From the NCBI GenBank assembly GCA_963823505.1, contig CAWGLY010000005.1, positions 1,364,001-1,428,000 of the forward strand: a stretch of DNA of 64,000 bases, written 5' to 3'. This DNA comes from DATHZQ01 sp963823505 (GTDB taxonomy: Bacteria; Actinomycetota; Acidimicrobiia; Spongiisociales; UBA5794). A program made the position numbers and the translations under genes. Numbering within the stretch: position 1 is the first letter of the stretch; each line of letters opens with the position of its first letter. This document shows positions 43,917 through 52,414 of this stretch, piece after piece. The notes beneath the pieces were generated by a model. It was given only the letters and a program-made list of their open reading frames with translations. It was not told where the DNA came from and did no database searches.

Positions 43917-44749
43917 CGAGCCAACTGGCCTTCGACTACGGCAGGCAGCGAATCGCGCCAGCCGGGGAGCACATCAATGCCGAGCGCCTCGCACCGCTCT
44001 GAACCCAGCACCGAGAAAGCCGGTCGAGCGGCCGCAGTCGGAAAGTCGGCAGTGCCACATGGCTGAATCTTGCCCGGATCGCCCCCGGCAAGGTCGACTG
44101 CCGCACGGGCGAGCTCGAACCACGTCGTGGCGCCGCGGTTGGTCAGATGGACGATGCCCGTCGCACCGCACCCCACCGCCTGCGCCGTCGCCGCCGCCAA
44201 GTCGGAGGCGACGGTGGGGCATCCGACTTGGTCGTCGACAACGCTCACCGCGTCGCGTTCACGGACGAGGCGGAGCATGGTTGCAACGAAGTTGGGATGC
44301 GTCGCGGAGATCACCCACGAGGTCCGGATGACGAGTGTGTGTGGATATGCGGCCAAGGCAAGCTGCTCGCCGGCCAGCTTGCTGCGCCCGTAGGCGTTGA
44401 TCGGTGCCACCGGGTCGGATTCCGTGTAGGGCTTATCGGCCGTGCCGTCGAAGACGTAATCCGTCGAGAACGTCACGAAGCGGATGTCCGCGGCAGCCGC
44501 ATGTGCAGCCATGACCTCAACAGCAGCACCGTTTATCAGCGTGGCCATCGCCTCCTCTTGTTCAGCGCGGTCGACGGCGGTGTAGGCAGCGCAATTGACG
44601 ATGAGCGACGGCGCTGTGGCAGCGAGCGACTGCCGCATCCCGTCGAGGTCCGAGAGGTCGAACTCGCCGCGACTCGGGAACCAGGCGTCGGGGAACACCG
44701 CGCGCATCGCCGTCCCGAGCTGACCGGAGCCTCCCGTCACGAGAATCAC
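43913..44749 (-). CDS. rmlD: dTDP-4-dehydrorhamnose reductase
   Basis: The 278-residue short-chain dehydrogenase starts ILVTGGSGQLGTAMR (NADPH loop) and has VNCAAYTAVDRAEQ, TDYVFDGTADKPYTESDPVAPINAYGRSKLAGE (YxxxK active site) and a C-terminal RmlD pattern. It makes dTDP-L-rhamnose from the 4-keto intermediate, the final step of the four-gene pathway. It overlaps rmlA upstream and the lyase-like gene downstream, each by four bases (ATGA). Confidence 0.95.
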   Translation of the reverse strand: MILVTGGSGQLGTAMRAVFPDAWFPSRGEFDLSDLDGMRQSLAATAPSLIVNCAAYTAVDRAEQEEAMATLINGAAVEVMAAHAAAADIRFVTFSTDYVFDGTADKPYTESDPVAPINAYGRSKLAGEQLALAAYPHTLVIRTSWVISATHPNFVATMLRLVRERDAVSVVDDQVGCPTVASDLAAATAQAVGCGATGIVHLTNRGATTWFELARAAVDLAGGDPGKIQPCGTADFPTAAARPAFSVLGSERCEALGIDVLPGWRDSLPAVVEGQLAR

Positions 44750-45621
44750 AGGCCGGCCGCCTCCTCGTCGAGGATCTCCTCGAGGTACGCCCTGTAGGTC
44801 GAGTTCGGCATCCCGTCAACGAGCGCATGCATGTGCTCCACGGTCACAAAACCCTGGTGGTAGGCGATCTCCTCGAGACATGCCACCTTGGTGCCCTGCC
44901 GGCGCTCGATCGTGGCGATGAAGTTCGCCGATTCGAGCAGGCTGTCGTGGGTCCCGCTGTCGAGCCAGGCCACGCCGCGGCCGAGGATCTGCACCATCAG
45001 CTCACCTTTGTCGAGGTAAACCCGATTGAGGTCGGTGATCTCCAGCTCACCGCGAGGCGACGGCTCCAGGCTGCGGGCAATATCGACCACCTGGTCGTCG
45101 TACACATACAGTCCCGGCACTGCAAAGCGGGACTTGGGCTCGCTGGGCTTCTCCTCGAGAGAGACGGCGCGACGGTCGGCATCGAACTCCACGACGCCGT
45201 AACGCTCCGGATCTCGGACGGCGTAGGCGAACACCAGCGCGCCTCGGTTGAAGTCCTGAACCGCCTCGGTGAGGATCTTGCGGCCGTGGAAGATGTTGTC
45301 CCCGAGGATGAGCGTCACAGGATCGCCCGCAACAAAATCAGCTCCGACCAGGAACGCTTGAGCGATCCCCTGGGGCTTCTCCTGGATGACGTACGACAGC
45401 GAGATCCCCCATTGACTGCCGTCTCCCAGCAGGTCGACGAAGCGGGGCTGATCGTGCGGGGTGGTGATGATCAGGATGTCGCGGATGTCCGCAAGCATCA
45501 ACGTGGACAGCGGGTAGTAGATCATCGGCTTGTCGTAGACCGGCTGGAGTTGTTTGGAGGCAACCCGGGTGATGGGATCGAGGCGGCTGCCCGCGCCACC
45601 GGCGAGGACGATTCCCTTCAC
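44746..45621 (-). CDS. rmlA: Glucose-1-phosphate thymidylyltransferase
   Basis: The 291-residue enzyme starts KGIVLAGGAGSRLDPITRVASKQLQPVYDKPMIYYP, the signature of RmlA, and keeps ILGDNIFHG and GRGVAWLDSGTH. It makes dTDP-glucose, the first step of dTDP-rhamnose synthesis, and is usually feedback-inhibited by dTDP-rhamnose. GTG 45621 overlaps the rmlB stop (GTGA). A longer frame to 45648 would run into rmlB and is not needed. Confidence 0.96.
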   Translation of the reverse strand: MKGIVLAGGAGSRLDPITRVASKQLQPVYDKPMIYYPLSTLMLADIRDILIITTPHDQPRFVDLLGDGSQWGISLSYVIQEKPQGIAQAFLVGADFVAGDPVTLILGDNIFHGRKILTEAVQDFNRGALVFAYAVRDPERYGVVEFDADRRAVSLEEKPSEPKSRFAVPGLYVYDDQVVDIARSLEPSPRGELEITDLNRVYLDKGELMVQILGRGVAWLDSGTHDSLLESANFIATIERRQGTKVACLEEIAYHQGFVTVEHMHALVDGMPNSTYRAYLEEILDEEAAGL

Positions 45622-46589
45622 GGTCTGGCGCCTTTCAGGGGTCGCCACCAGTCACCGCGGGCCATGTACCAGTCGACCGTGTCGGTGAGACGGTCGTCGA
45701 TCGAGTGCTCCGGCGCCCATCCCAATGCTCGGATCTTCGAAGAGTCAACGGCGTAGCGGCGATCGTGACCAGGACGGTCGGCGACGTATTCGATGAAGCT
45801 CTCGTCGCGACCCGTGATCTCGACAAGTCGTTTGGTGAGATCGATGTTGGCCATCTGGGCGTCGGCCCCGATGTTGTAGATCTCTCCTGGAGCCCCGGCG
45901 TCGACCAGCATGTGAATGGCCGAACAGTGGTCATCGACGTACAGCCAATCTCGCTCGTTGAGCCCATCGCCGTACACCGGCACGGACGTCCCGTCCGAGA
46001 GATTGGTGATGAAGAGCGGGATCAGCTTCTCCGGGAACTGGTACGGCCCGTAGTTGTTCGTGCACCGGGTGATGATGGCCGGGTAGTCGTACGTGACCCC
46101 GTACGACCGAACGAGGAGGTCGGCGCCTGCCTTCGACGCAGAGTACGGCGACGACGGATCGAGCGCTGCGTCCTCCCCTGCAAAGCCCTCGGCGATCGAA
46201 CCGTAGACTTCGTCCGTCGAGACCTGCACGTAGCGCGGAACGCCGGCGCGTCGAGCCGCATCGATCAGCACTCCTGTTCCGACGACGTTGGTTTCGAGAA
46301 ACACGGCAGGCCCGTCGATGGATCGGTCGACGTGCGTCTCGGCCGCAAAGTTGACCACAACGTCCTTGCCGGCGATCAGCTGATCAACGAGGTGACCGTC
46401 GCGGATGTCGCCATGGACGAAGGTGTGGCCGGGCAGCTGGTCCAGTTCGTCAACGGTCGACTTGACACCCGCATAGGTGAGCAGGTCGAGGTTCGTCACC
46501 TGAGCATCGGGTTCTGACGCCAGGACGTAGCGGATGAAGTTCGACCCGATGAAGCCGGCACCACCGGTGACCAGATACTCGCGGGACAT
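45618..46589 (-). CDS. rmlB: dTDP-glucose 4,6-dehydratase
   Basis: The 323-residue enzyme has the NAD loop VTGGAGFIGSNFIRY, ETHVDRSIDGP, STDEVYGS, YSASKAGADLLVRSY (YxxxK) and RCTNNYGPYQFPEKLIP. It converts dTDP-glucose to dTDP-4-keto-6-deoxyglucose. AGGAG-like AAGGAGATTCTG lies just before the ATG at 46589. The frame reading up to 46805 enters rmlC and is a shadow there. rmlC ends 13 bases upstream. Confidence 0.96.
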   Translation of the reverse strand: MSREYLVTGGAGFIGSNFIRYVLASEPDAQVTNLDLLTYAGVKSTVDELDQLPGHTFVHGDIRDGHLVDQLIAGKDVVVNFAAETHVDRSIDGPAVFLETNVVGTGVLIDAARRAGVPRYVQVSTDEVYGSIAEGFAGEDAALDPSSPYSASKAGADLLVRSYGVTYDYPAIITRCTNNYGPYQFPEKLIPLFITNLSDGTSVPVYGDGLNERDWLYVDDHCSAIHMLVDAGAPGEIYNIGADAQMANIDLTKRLVEITGRDESFIEYVADRPGHDRRYAVDSSKIRALGWAPEHSIDDRLTDTVDWYMARGDWWRPLKGARP

Positions 46590-46602
46590 CAGAATCTCCT
46601 TG

Positions 46603-47151
46603 TCAGTCGAAGAGCTTGGCCTCGGCCAGAGCGGGGGCGGTCGAGTCTTTCGCAGAGAGAACCGGACTCCTGCCGTCGAGTGGCCAATCGACGCCGATAT
46701 CTGGATCGTCCCAGCGCAGCGTCCGATCGCACTCAGCGTTGTACAGAGCCGTCGTCTTGTACAGCACGTCGGCCACGTCGCTGATCGCCAGAAAGCCGTG
46801 GCCAAACCCCGGCGGTATCCACAGCGAGCGCTTGTTGTCCTCCGACAGCTCCATGCCGAACCACGCTCGGAAGCTCGGTGCGTTGCGCCTCAGGTCAACT
46901 GCGACGTCCCACACCGCACCACGAGAGACACGGACGAGCTTTCCTTGGGGCTCGGGCAGCTGATAGTGCAGCCCGCGGAGGACACCGCGAGCAGACCTCG
47001 AATGATTGTCCTGGACGAAGTGCACGTGGATCCCCGTGGCCTCGATGAACCTCTGCTCGTTGTAGGCCTCGAAGAAGAACCCGCGCTCATCACCAAAGAC
47101 CTTGGGCTCGATGACGAGGACGTCGGGGAGTTCGGTCGCAGTGATGCGCAT
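46603..47151 (-). CDS. rmlC: dTDP-4-dehydrorhamnose 3,5-epimerase
   Basis: The 182-residue cupin has the RmlC pattern: FGDERGFFFEAYNEQRF, HFVQDNHSRSARGVLRGLHYQ (catalytic His region), GKLVRVSRGAVWDVAVDLR and WIPPGFGHGFLAISD. It makes the rhamno-configured keto sugar for RmlD. Ten bases separate its ATG from the stop of the sulfotransferase gene, and 13 bases separate it from rmlB, so all lie in one transcription unit. Confidence 0.96.
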   Translation of the reverse strand: MRITATELPDVLVIEPKVFGDERGFFFEAYNEQRFIEATGIHVHFVQDNHSRSARGVLRGLHYQLPEPQGKLVRVSRGAVWDVAVDLRRNAPSFRAWFGMELSEDNKRSLWIPPGFGHGFLAISDVADVLYKTTALYNAECDRTLRWDDPDIGVDWPLDGRSPVLSAKDSTAPALAEAKLFD

Positions 47152-47161
47152 CAGCAAGATC

Positions 47162-48148
47162 TCATTCCGCTGACCCGTCGGCGTAGACGAGCGGACCGCT
47201 CTGAAAGGCGGGTGGGCCCTGCTTGTCCCACACCTGCGCCCACAAGCTGCTCTCGGAGAGGGGATACGGAATCTCTGGATCAGACGGTGGGTTCTCCAGG
47301 AGATGTTCCGCCATTCGGAACCAGCGTGAAGCGTGTCCGCCCAGTAAGCGATGCAGCCTGGCCAGCTGTGGGAGATACAACTCGGCGAGGTACGAGGCGA
47401 GGTGCGTCGGCATGGTCTCCACACCACCTACGTGAATCTTGCGCCGGATGACGTGACTGTCGTCAGTAGCCACGCCGAGGAACTCGTACACGCTGCGCAC
47501 CATTCGAGCAGGCCGGAACTGGATGTCTTCTAGGTACCCGACGAAGAAGTTCTCGTTCGGGAAGGAGGCGCCCCAGATATCCAGCGTACGTTTGTAGTGG
47601 GAGAGGCGGCGAGACGACACCGAGTTGAAATGCGCTTTGAAGGCGTCGTCCGAGGGCGTGGCATCCTTGCCCATCCTCACCAGCTCCATCTGCGCATGGG
47701 ACCACGCTCGCTCGATTGGATTCCGCAGGATGAAGATCAGCTTGAGGTCGGGCCTCAGTCCGGCAATGGGGGCGACCTTCTCTTCCTCCAGAGCCGAGTA
47801 GTTCGGGGTGATCTCTCCAGTCACCAGCCCTGGTTTGCTGGGAAACAACGATGCGTACCACCGATCGCTGGGAGTGCGCATGAAGTACTTCAGGTCCCAG
47901 CCGACACCATCCCATCCGTCATCGCGGTGGCGCCGCCATTGTCTACGCATCTGGCGACGCCACCGTTCCTCGTTCGCTTTGTCGCCGAACATCCTGGCGT
48001 ACAAACCGGACTCTTCGTAGCGCTTCTCGTCGAAGAAGTGGAGCTCCTTTTCTGGCGGCGTCCATATGTTCGGGTGATGCTCGAAGTTCTTGTGCAGCCA
48101 GGTCGTGCCGGCCTTCTGCGCCCCGATACCGAGGAAATCTGGGTACAT
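47162..48148 (-). CDS. Sulfotransferase (PAPS-dependent, sulfotransfer domain)
   Basis: The 328-residue protein has the 5'-phosphosulfate loop GAQKAGTTWLHKNF (~9-22) and the 3'-phosphate-binding FILRNPIERAWSHAQ (~138-152), the two hallmarks of PAPS-dependent sulfotransferases, plus an N-terminal KELHFFDEKRY as in bacterial and heparan-sulfotransferase-like enzymes. It transfers sulfate to a hydroxyl or amine acceptor, here probably a glycan or lipid. It is the first gene of the minus-strand run leading through rmlC, rmlB, rmlA and rmlD. Acceptor unknown. Confidence 0.92.
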   Translation of the reverse strand: MYPDFLGIGAQKAGTTWLHKNFEHHPNIWTPPEKELHFFDEKRYEESGLYARMFGDKANEERWRRQMRRQWRRHRDDGWDGVGWDLKYFMRTPSDRWYASLFPSKPGLVTGEITPNYSALEEEKVAPIAGLRPDLKLIFILRNPIERAWSHAQMELVRMGKDATPSDDAFKAHFNSVSSRRLSHYKRTLDIWGASFPNENFFVGYLEDIQFRPARMVRSVYEFLGVATDDSHVIRRKIHVGGVETMPTHLASYLAELYLPQLARLHRLLGGHASRWFRMAEHLLENPPSDPEIPYPLSESSLWAQVWDKQGPPAFQSGPLVYADGSAE

Positions 48149-48324
48149 GTGGGAGAAGACCTCACGACTGCGTCAACGGAGATCACACACTACCGCCGCC
48201 CGCGCAACGCGCCGAGTCGGGAGAGAGCTGCCACGACGCACGTGCCTGCTGGTATCGTTCTCAGTCGCTGGGCAATCACCACTGTGATCACACTCCCGGC
48301 CCTTTGCGACACCAACGGGTGGAC

Positions 48325-49125
48325 ATGTCAAGAGAGCTCATCGTCGCCGGATTCCACCGGAGCGGAACCTCCATGACGACCCAACTGCTTCACTCAGCCG
48401 GGTTGTTCGTTGGGGACGACCTTCTTGGTGCGGTGCCGTCGAACCCGTACGGGCACTTCGAAGACCGCGAGGTCGTGCGGCTACACGATGCCATCCTGCG
48501 TGACAATGGTTGTAACTGGCAGGTCGCCTCCCCGTTGATTCCGCGTCTCATGCGGGCTCGCTGGACGTCGGCACAACGCTTCGTACAGAAGCGCCGGCTG
48601 GACCATCGGTTGTGGGGCTTCAAGGACCCACGTGTGTGCCTGTTCCTCGAACCTTGGAAACACCTGATGCCGGGGGCAAAGGTGCTGATGATGTTCCGCT
48701 CTGCGGTCGACTCGGCATACTCCCTCGAAAGACGACATGCCACGCAGTACTTCAACAGCGAGGGTCCTGCGGACGTGCATCTTCGCTTCTGGCAGGAACC
48801 GGACCTCGCCCTTCGGATGTGGATCGTCCACAACGCCGCACTCCTTCGGTTTGCCGCCAGGTACCCAGACGACGTCATCGCCGTGTCGTTCGATCTCGTC
48901 TCGCGGGGCTACCCTCTGATCGATGTGCTGAATGGTGCTTGGGATCTCGGTCTTCAGCCCATACCGACACTGAATCTCTTTGACGCCACGGCAACACGCT
49001 CTCGCACCTACCCCATGGGTGTGGCCGACCCGTCGCTCGTAGAGCGTGCGATTGAGATCTGGATCGCCCTCCGCACGCTCGAAGCATCAACACTCCCGGA
49101 GATCGGGCGTTCCCATGCAGCCTGA
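48325..49125 (+). CDS. Sulfotransferase-family protein
   Basis: The 266-residue product has the 5'-phosphosulfate loop VAGFHRSGTSMTTQLLHSAG (~7-26) and a plausible 3' loop (VLMMFRSAVDSAYSLERR), with GTSM in place of GTTW. It is only distantly related to the divergent sulfotransferase at 47162. The start ATG 48325 follows GGGTGG. The upstream 176-base intergenic region holds an inverted repeat ATCAC-CACT-GTGAT (48275-48288). It opens a seven-gene plus-strand run of overlapping genes. Acceptor unknown. Confidence 0.85.
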   Translation: MSRELIVAGFHRSGTSMTTQLLHSAGLFVGDDLLGAVPSNPYGHFEDREVVRLHDAILRDNGCNWQVASPLIPRLMRARWTSAQRFVQKRRLDHRLWGFKDPRVCLFLEPWKHLMPGAKVLMMFRSAVDSAYSLERRHATQYFNSEGPADVHLRFWQEPDLALRMWIVHNAALLRFAARYPDDVIAVSFDLVSRGYPLIDVLNGAWDLGLQPIPTLNLFDATATRSRTYPMGVADPSLVERAIEIWIALRTLEASTLPEIGRSHAA

Positions 49126-49426
49126 AGACTTCGTGTTCGATTCCGCCGCCACCCAGTTGCGAATGGAAAACGATTTGCTCAACCACCAAGTGGTCTTCCT
49201 CGAGAACGAACTTGCGCATACCAAAGAGCGGTTGGCTGCCGCACAAGACGGTGCGGCGACAGCCGTCGAGAGCTCCGACGCGGCCACCGAACTCGCACAA
49301 GCCAAGAAGGACCTTCGGTGGTTGCTCACTCGACTCGACAAGCCGCCCGTTGGCTGGGTGACGAGACGTCGATCCGGCTTCCGCAACCTCTGGGGTCGCT
49401 GGATGGACGGCACCGACAAGCCGTGA
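49115..49426 (+). CDS. Small coiled-coil protein, glycan-cluster associated
   Basis: The 103-residue protein is a coiled coil over ~14-70 (MENDLLNHQVVFLENELAH, SDAATELAQAKKDLRWLLTRLD) with a basic, Trp-rich tail (GFRNLWGRWMDG). It overlaps the sulfotransferase by 11 bases, and its stop overlaps the FkbM ATG (TGATG). I recognize no family. Its position suggests a scaffold or partner for the neighbouring modifying enzymes; that is inference. Confidence 0.65.
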   Translation: MQPEDFVFDSAATQLRMENDLLNHQVVFLENELAHTKERLAAAQDGAATAVESSDAATELAQAKKDLRWLLTRLDKPPVGWVTRRRSGFRNLWGRWMDGTDKP

Positions 49427-50217
49427 TGGACACACGAGTGGTGCCGAGCGAATACGGACCTTTCGTGGCGTTCAACAACGACATCATCACGGATCAGCTC
49501 ATCCGGTTCGGTGCCCACGCAGGCGGCGAACTCGCCATGCTGCTCGATCTGCTGCGATCCGGCGATACCGTCGTGGACATCGGCGCACACATCGGAACAT
49601 TTGCCATACCGATGGCGCGAGCCGTCGGTCCGAAGGGGCGGCTCATCGCGTTCGAGCCGGCACGTGAAACCCATCTGCTCTTGGAGATGAATGTGGAGCT
49701 CAACGGTCTCGGCGCAACGACGATCACGAGGGCGATGGCGATTGGAGCCGAAGAAGCCGGGTGGCAAGCCGTGACGGCCGCAGCCGACAACACGGGCGGT
49801 ACCTATCTGCAGCGTTCGAGCGACAGCGATTCGATCCCGAGTATCACCCTCGATGCCTGGTTGGCGCGGAACGCCGACATCCCCGACCTGCACCTGCTCA
49901 AAGTCGACACCGAGGGCATGGAGCTGCAGGTTCTCCAGGGAGCGCTGGGTGTCATCAATGATCGTCAGCCCATCATCTACACCGAGATCGCCCCGGACCA
50001 ACTCGCCCGGTTTGAGGCCAGCCCCGGCGCTATCGAGGACCTGTTGCGCGAACGTGGCTACTCGTTCTACCGCAACACGGGCAAACGGCATGGACGTGCA
50101 ACGGACCACGCCCTCACGAAGATCGGAAGTCTCGACTCCGACATGCTCTTCGACGCCGTCGCAGTGCCGGAGAGGCACGAGGACCGCATCAAACACCTAG
50201 TCAACAAGCCGACATGA
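49426..50217 (+). CDS. FkbM-family methyltransferase
   Basis: The 263-residue enzyme has SAM motif I in VVDIGAHIGTFAIPMA, the acidic loop FEPARETHLLL and the FkbM signature LKVDTEGMELQVLQGAL. FkbM enzymes O-methylate sugars or related hydroxyls, often in surface glycans. It overlaps both neighbours (TGATG upstream, ATGA downstream). Residues ~1-55 lack named motifs. Acceptor unknown. Confidence 0.9.
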   Translation: MDTRVVPSEYGPFVAFNNDIITDQLIRFGAHAGGELAMLLDLLRSGDTVVDIGAHIGTFAIPMARAVGPKGRLIAFEPARETHLLLEMNVELNGLGATTITRAMAIGAEEAGWQAVTAAADNTGGTYLQRSSDSDSIPSITLDAWLARNADIPDLHLLKVDTEGMELQVLQGALGVINDRQPIIYTEIAPDQLARFEASPGAIEDLLRERGYSFYRNTGKRHGRATDHALTKIGSLDSDMLFDAVAVPERHEDRIKHLVNKPT

Positions 50218-51272
50218 CATCGACCTGGAGGGTCAGTGACGAACGGGACGACGTCGCCGTGTTCGCAGGACGCTACGACTTGGACGTGTCGGCGCTGAAT
50301 GTGGAGGCGGTCCAAGAGGCGCTGCCGCGAGCGTTGGCCACATTGGCACCTACACATTGGGTGGTCGCCGACCCTCTTGCCTTCCCTTGGGAACAACTAG
50401 CAGGGGCGCAGTGGGATGCGCCCATGGACATCGTGCTGCCGGAAGACTGGCCTCCGGGTCGCCTGATCGGGGCATTCGGACGGCCACTGTTCGAGCGGTT
50501 GATGAGCGAGGATGTGCTTGTCGCTCGGCCATGGGTCTGGGCGGAACTGCGGGCACGGTACGGCTGGGCGGAAGCCCAAATGCGGAGACCAGCGGCTCGC
50601 CTCGAGAACACCGTGAGACACCTCGTCGAGAAGGCGCGGGTCGCAGCAAGGCTCCACGATCAACGCGAGCTCGACGCCACGACTGCGCTGGCGTGGCAAC
50701 TGCGGAGCAGCCTGACGAAGGCGCGCGAGCGTGCGGAAATGAGCATTGTGGAGCCGCTGATCATGCGATCGCTCGTACGCCGGCCACAAGGCGGCTCAGC
50801 GGCGTTCCTGGACTTCAGCGACTCGGTCGGCCGATACCTGCCCCCCGCCGTGAGGTCCCGAGCAAGTATCACCGCCGTTCGCCGTCAGCCCGCCCACGCT
50901 GCTCAGATGGCGTACTCGTATCCTGAGATTCAAACCATCCCGTATCCCCTCAGCGGCGACGTCGGCCTCGCTGCTGAGGTGGCCGATGTGCTGTTGGTGA
51001 GCCAAGGGGGGATCTTCGCAGACACCGAGGTGATCGCTCGGATCATGGCGCAGTTGTGGACATCGCTCAGGGTGGGCGGCACCATGATCGTCGTGCACCG
51101 CCCAGATTGGCCCAGCCTCTACGGTCTTGATGCTCTCCACGAGGTCCTGCTCAGAGGTACCGGCGGCAGCGCGTTGCTGGAGTCGGTCGAAACGGTTCGC
51201 GACCCGGCGACGGGCAGGGCGACAATCGGAGCCACCAGCTACATGAAGATCGGGGTGCCCTCCAGATGGTGA
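50214..51272 (+). CDS. Uncharacterized glycan-cluster protein, possible degenerate methyltransferase domain
   Basis: The 352-residue product shows no motif I recognize with confidence. The N-terminal third is Trp/Asp/Pro-rich (FPWEQLAGAQWDAP, LPEDWPPGRLIG), the middle has an Arg/Ala-rich helical region (~115-190) that could be a coiled coil, and the C-terminus (GLAAEVADVLLVSQGGIFADT, IMAQLWTSLRVGGTMIVVHRPDWPSLYGLD) resembles the last strands of a class I methyltransferase. A clear SAM glycine loop is missing. It overlaps the FkbM and next genes by 4 and 7 bases, so it is a structural member of the operon. Confidence 0.7.
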   Translation: MTSTWRVSDERDDVAVFAGRYDLDVSALNVEAVQEALPRALATLAPTHWVVADPLAFPWEQLAGAQWDAPMDIVLPEDWPPGRLIGAFGRPLFERLMSEDVLVARPWVWAELRARYGWAEAQMRRPAARLENTVRHLVEKARVAARLHDQRELDATTALAWQLRSSLTKARERAEMSIVEPLIMRSLVRRPQGGSAAFLDFSDSVGRYLPPAVRSRASITAVRRQPAHAAQMAYSYPEIQTIPYPLSGDVGLAAEVADVLLVSQGGIFADTEVIARIMAQLWTSLRVGGTMIVVHRPDWPSLYGLDALHEVLLRGTGGSALLESVETVRDPATGRATIGATSYMKIGVPSRW

Positions 51273-52414
51273 CCAAGAGCGTCTTCGTCATCGCCAACGA
51301 CGTAACTCCCGGTCTGAGTCTCCCCGTCGCAGCTCCGGGTCTTCGCGCCTTTGGAATGGCGGAAGGTCTCCGCAGCCACGGATACGATGTCACGACCGTC
51401 GTCCCGAAGCATTTACTCGAGGAACTCTGGAACCGTGAGAGCCCTCCTCCACTGCAGGCCGGCACGCTGGCGATCAACGGCGCCGACGTCGCCGACTACG
51501 TCGAGAGTCGTGCCCCAACAACCGTGATCACCACCAACAGCAACCAGGTTGCACATCTGCGACGGTCACCCGGCGTCAAGCACATTCTCGACTTTTTTGC
51601 TCCGAAGATGCTCGAGCTCGCCTACCAGTTCGGGGACGATCACCCAGAGGCACATCTGCGGGCGCTGCGGAAACGCAAGCTGGCGACGTTTGAGCTTGCG
51701 GACGCGATCGCGGTGAACGGGGCGAAGAAGCTTCCCTACGTTGTGGCTTGGGCTCTGCAGGTCGACCGCGATCCCCGCGAGATCCCCATGGAAGTCGTCA
51801 ACATGGCGGTGCCCGGCGCACAGCATCGAGGCACGAGCAATGGCCCGCTCCGACTCGCCGTCGCCGGCTACCTGCAGGGATGGAGCATGCCGGGTCGCTG
51901 GATGGAGGTGCTCACCGCACACCTGTCGAGTTCCGATGACCTCGTGCTCGATGTGCTCCTGCCCACCCATTGGGGTCAGCGGGAAGACAAACTGACGTCA
52001 CCCGCAATCGACGCGCTCGTCGGACTCGACAAAGTCACCGCCCACCCCGTGATGCGATTCTCCGAGTTCCAGGAATTCTTGACGGGCGTCGACGTGGCCA
52101 TCGATCTCTTCGATTGGAGCCTCGAGCGGGAGTACGCGATGGTGACACGGACCGTCGTGGCACTCGGTTGCGGAGTCCCGCTTCTCCACCCCCCGTTCAC
52201 AGAAGTGGCACCCTTCATCGAAGAATACGACGCCGGCTGGCTGCTGACCGCAGACGATCTCGAAGGTCTCGAGCGAGTGTTGAGCGAGCTCGACAGGGAT
52301 CAGGTGGCCACAAAGTCCGCCAATGCAACACGTCTCTGGCGAGAGGTCTTTGAGCCAGGCGTCGCTGCCCAGCCGCTGGCATCACTGATCGAGAGAATCT
52401 GGAAGGACACATGA
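51266..52414 (+). CDS. Glycosyltransferase-like protein (GT-B type)
   Basis: The 382-residue product starts VFVIANDVTPGLSLPVAAPGLRAFGMAEGLRSHGYDVTTVV, typical of GT-B sugar transferases that begin with an acceptor-binding glycine turn, and ends with EYAMVTRTVVALGCGVPLLHPPFTEVAPFIEEYDAGWLL, like a donor half. The classical EX7E motif is not clear. It overlaps its upstream neighbour by seven and its downstream neighbour by four bases. Sugar specificity unknown. Confidence 0.8.
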   Translation: MVTKSVFVIANDVTPGLSLPVAAPGLRAFGMAEGLRSHGYDVTTVVPKHLLEELWNRESPPPLQAGTLAINGADVADYVESRAPTTVITTNSNQVAHLRRSPGVKHILDFFAPKMLELAYQFGDDHPEAHLRALRKRKLATFELADAIAVNGAKKLPYVVAWALQVDRDPREIPMEVVNMAVPGAQHRGTSNGPLRLAVAGYLQGWSMPGRWMEVLTAHLSSSDDLVLDVLLPTHWGQREDKLTSPAIDALVGLDKVTAHPVMRFSEFQEFLTGVDVAIDLFDWSLEREYAMVTRTVVALGCGVPLLHPPFTEVAPFIEEYDAGWLLTADDLEGLERVLSELDRDQVATKSANATRLWREVFEPGVAAQPLASLIERIWKDT

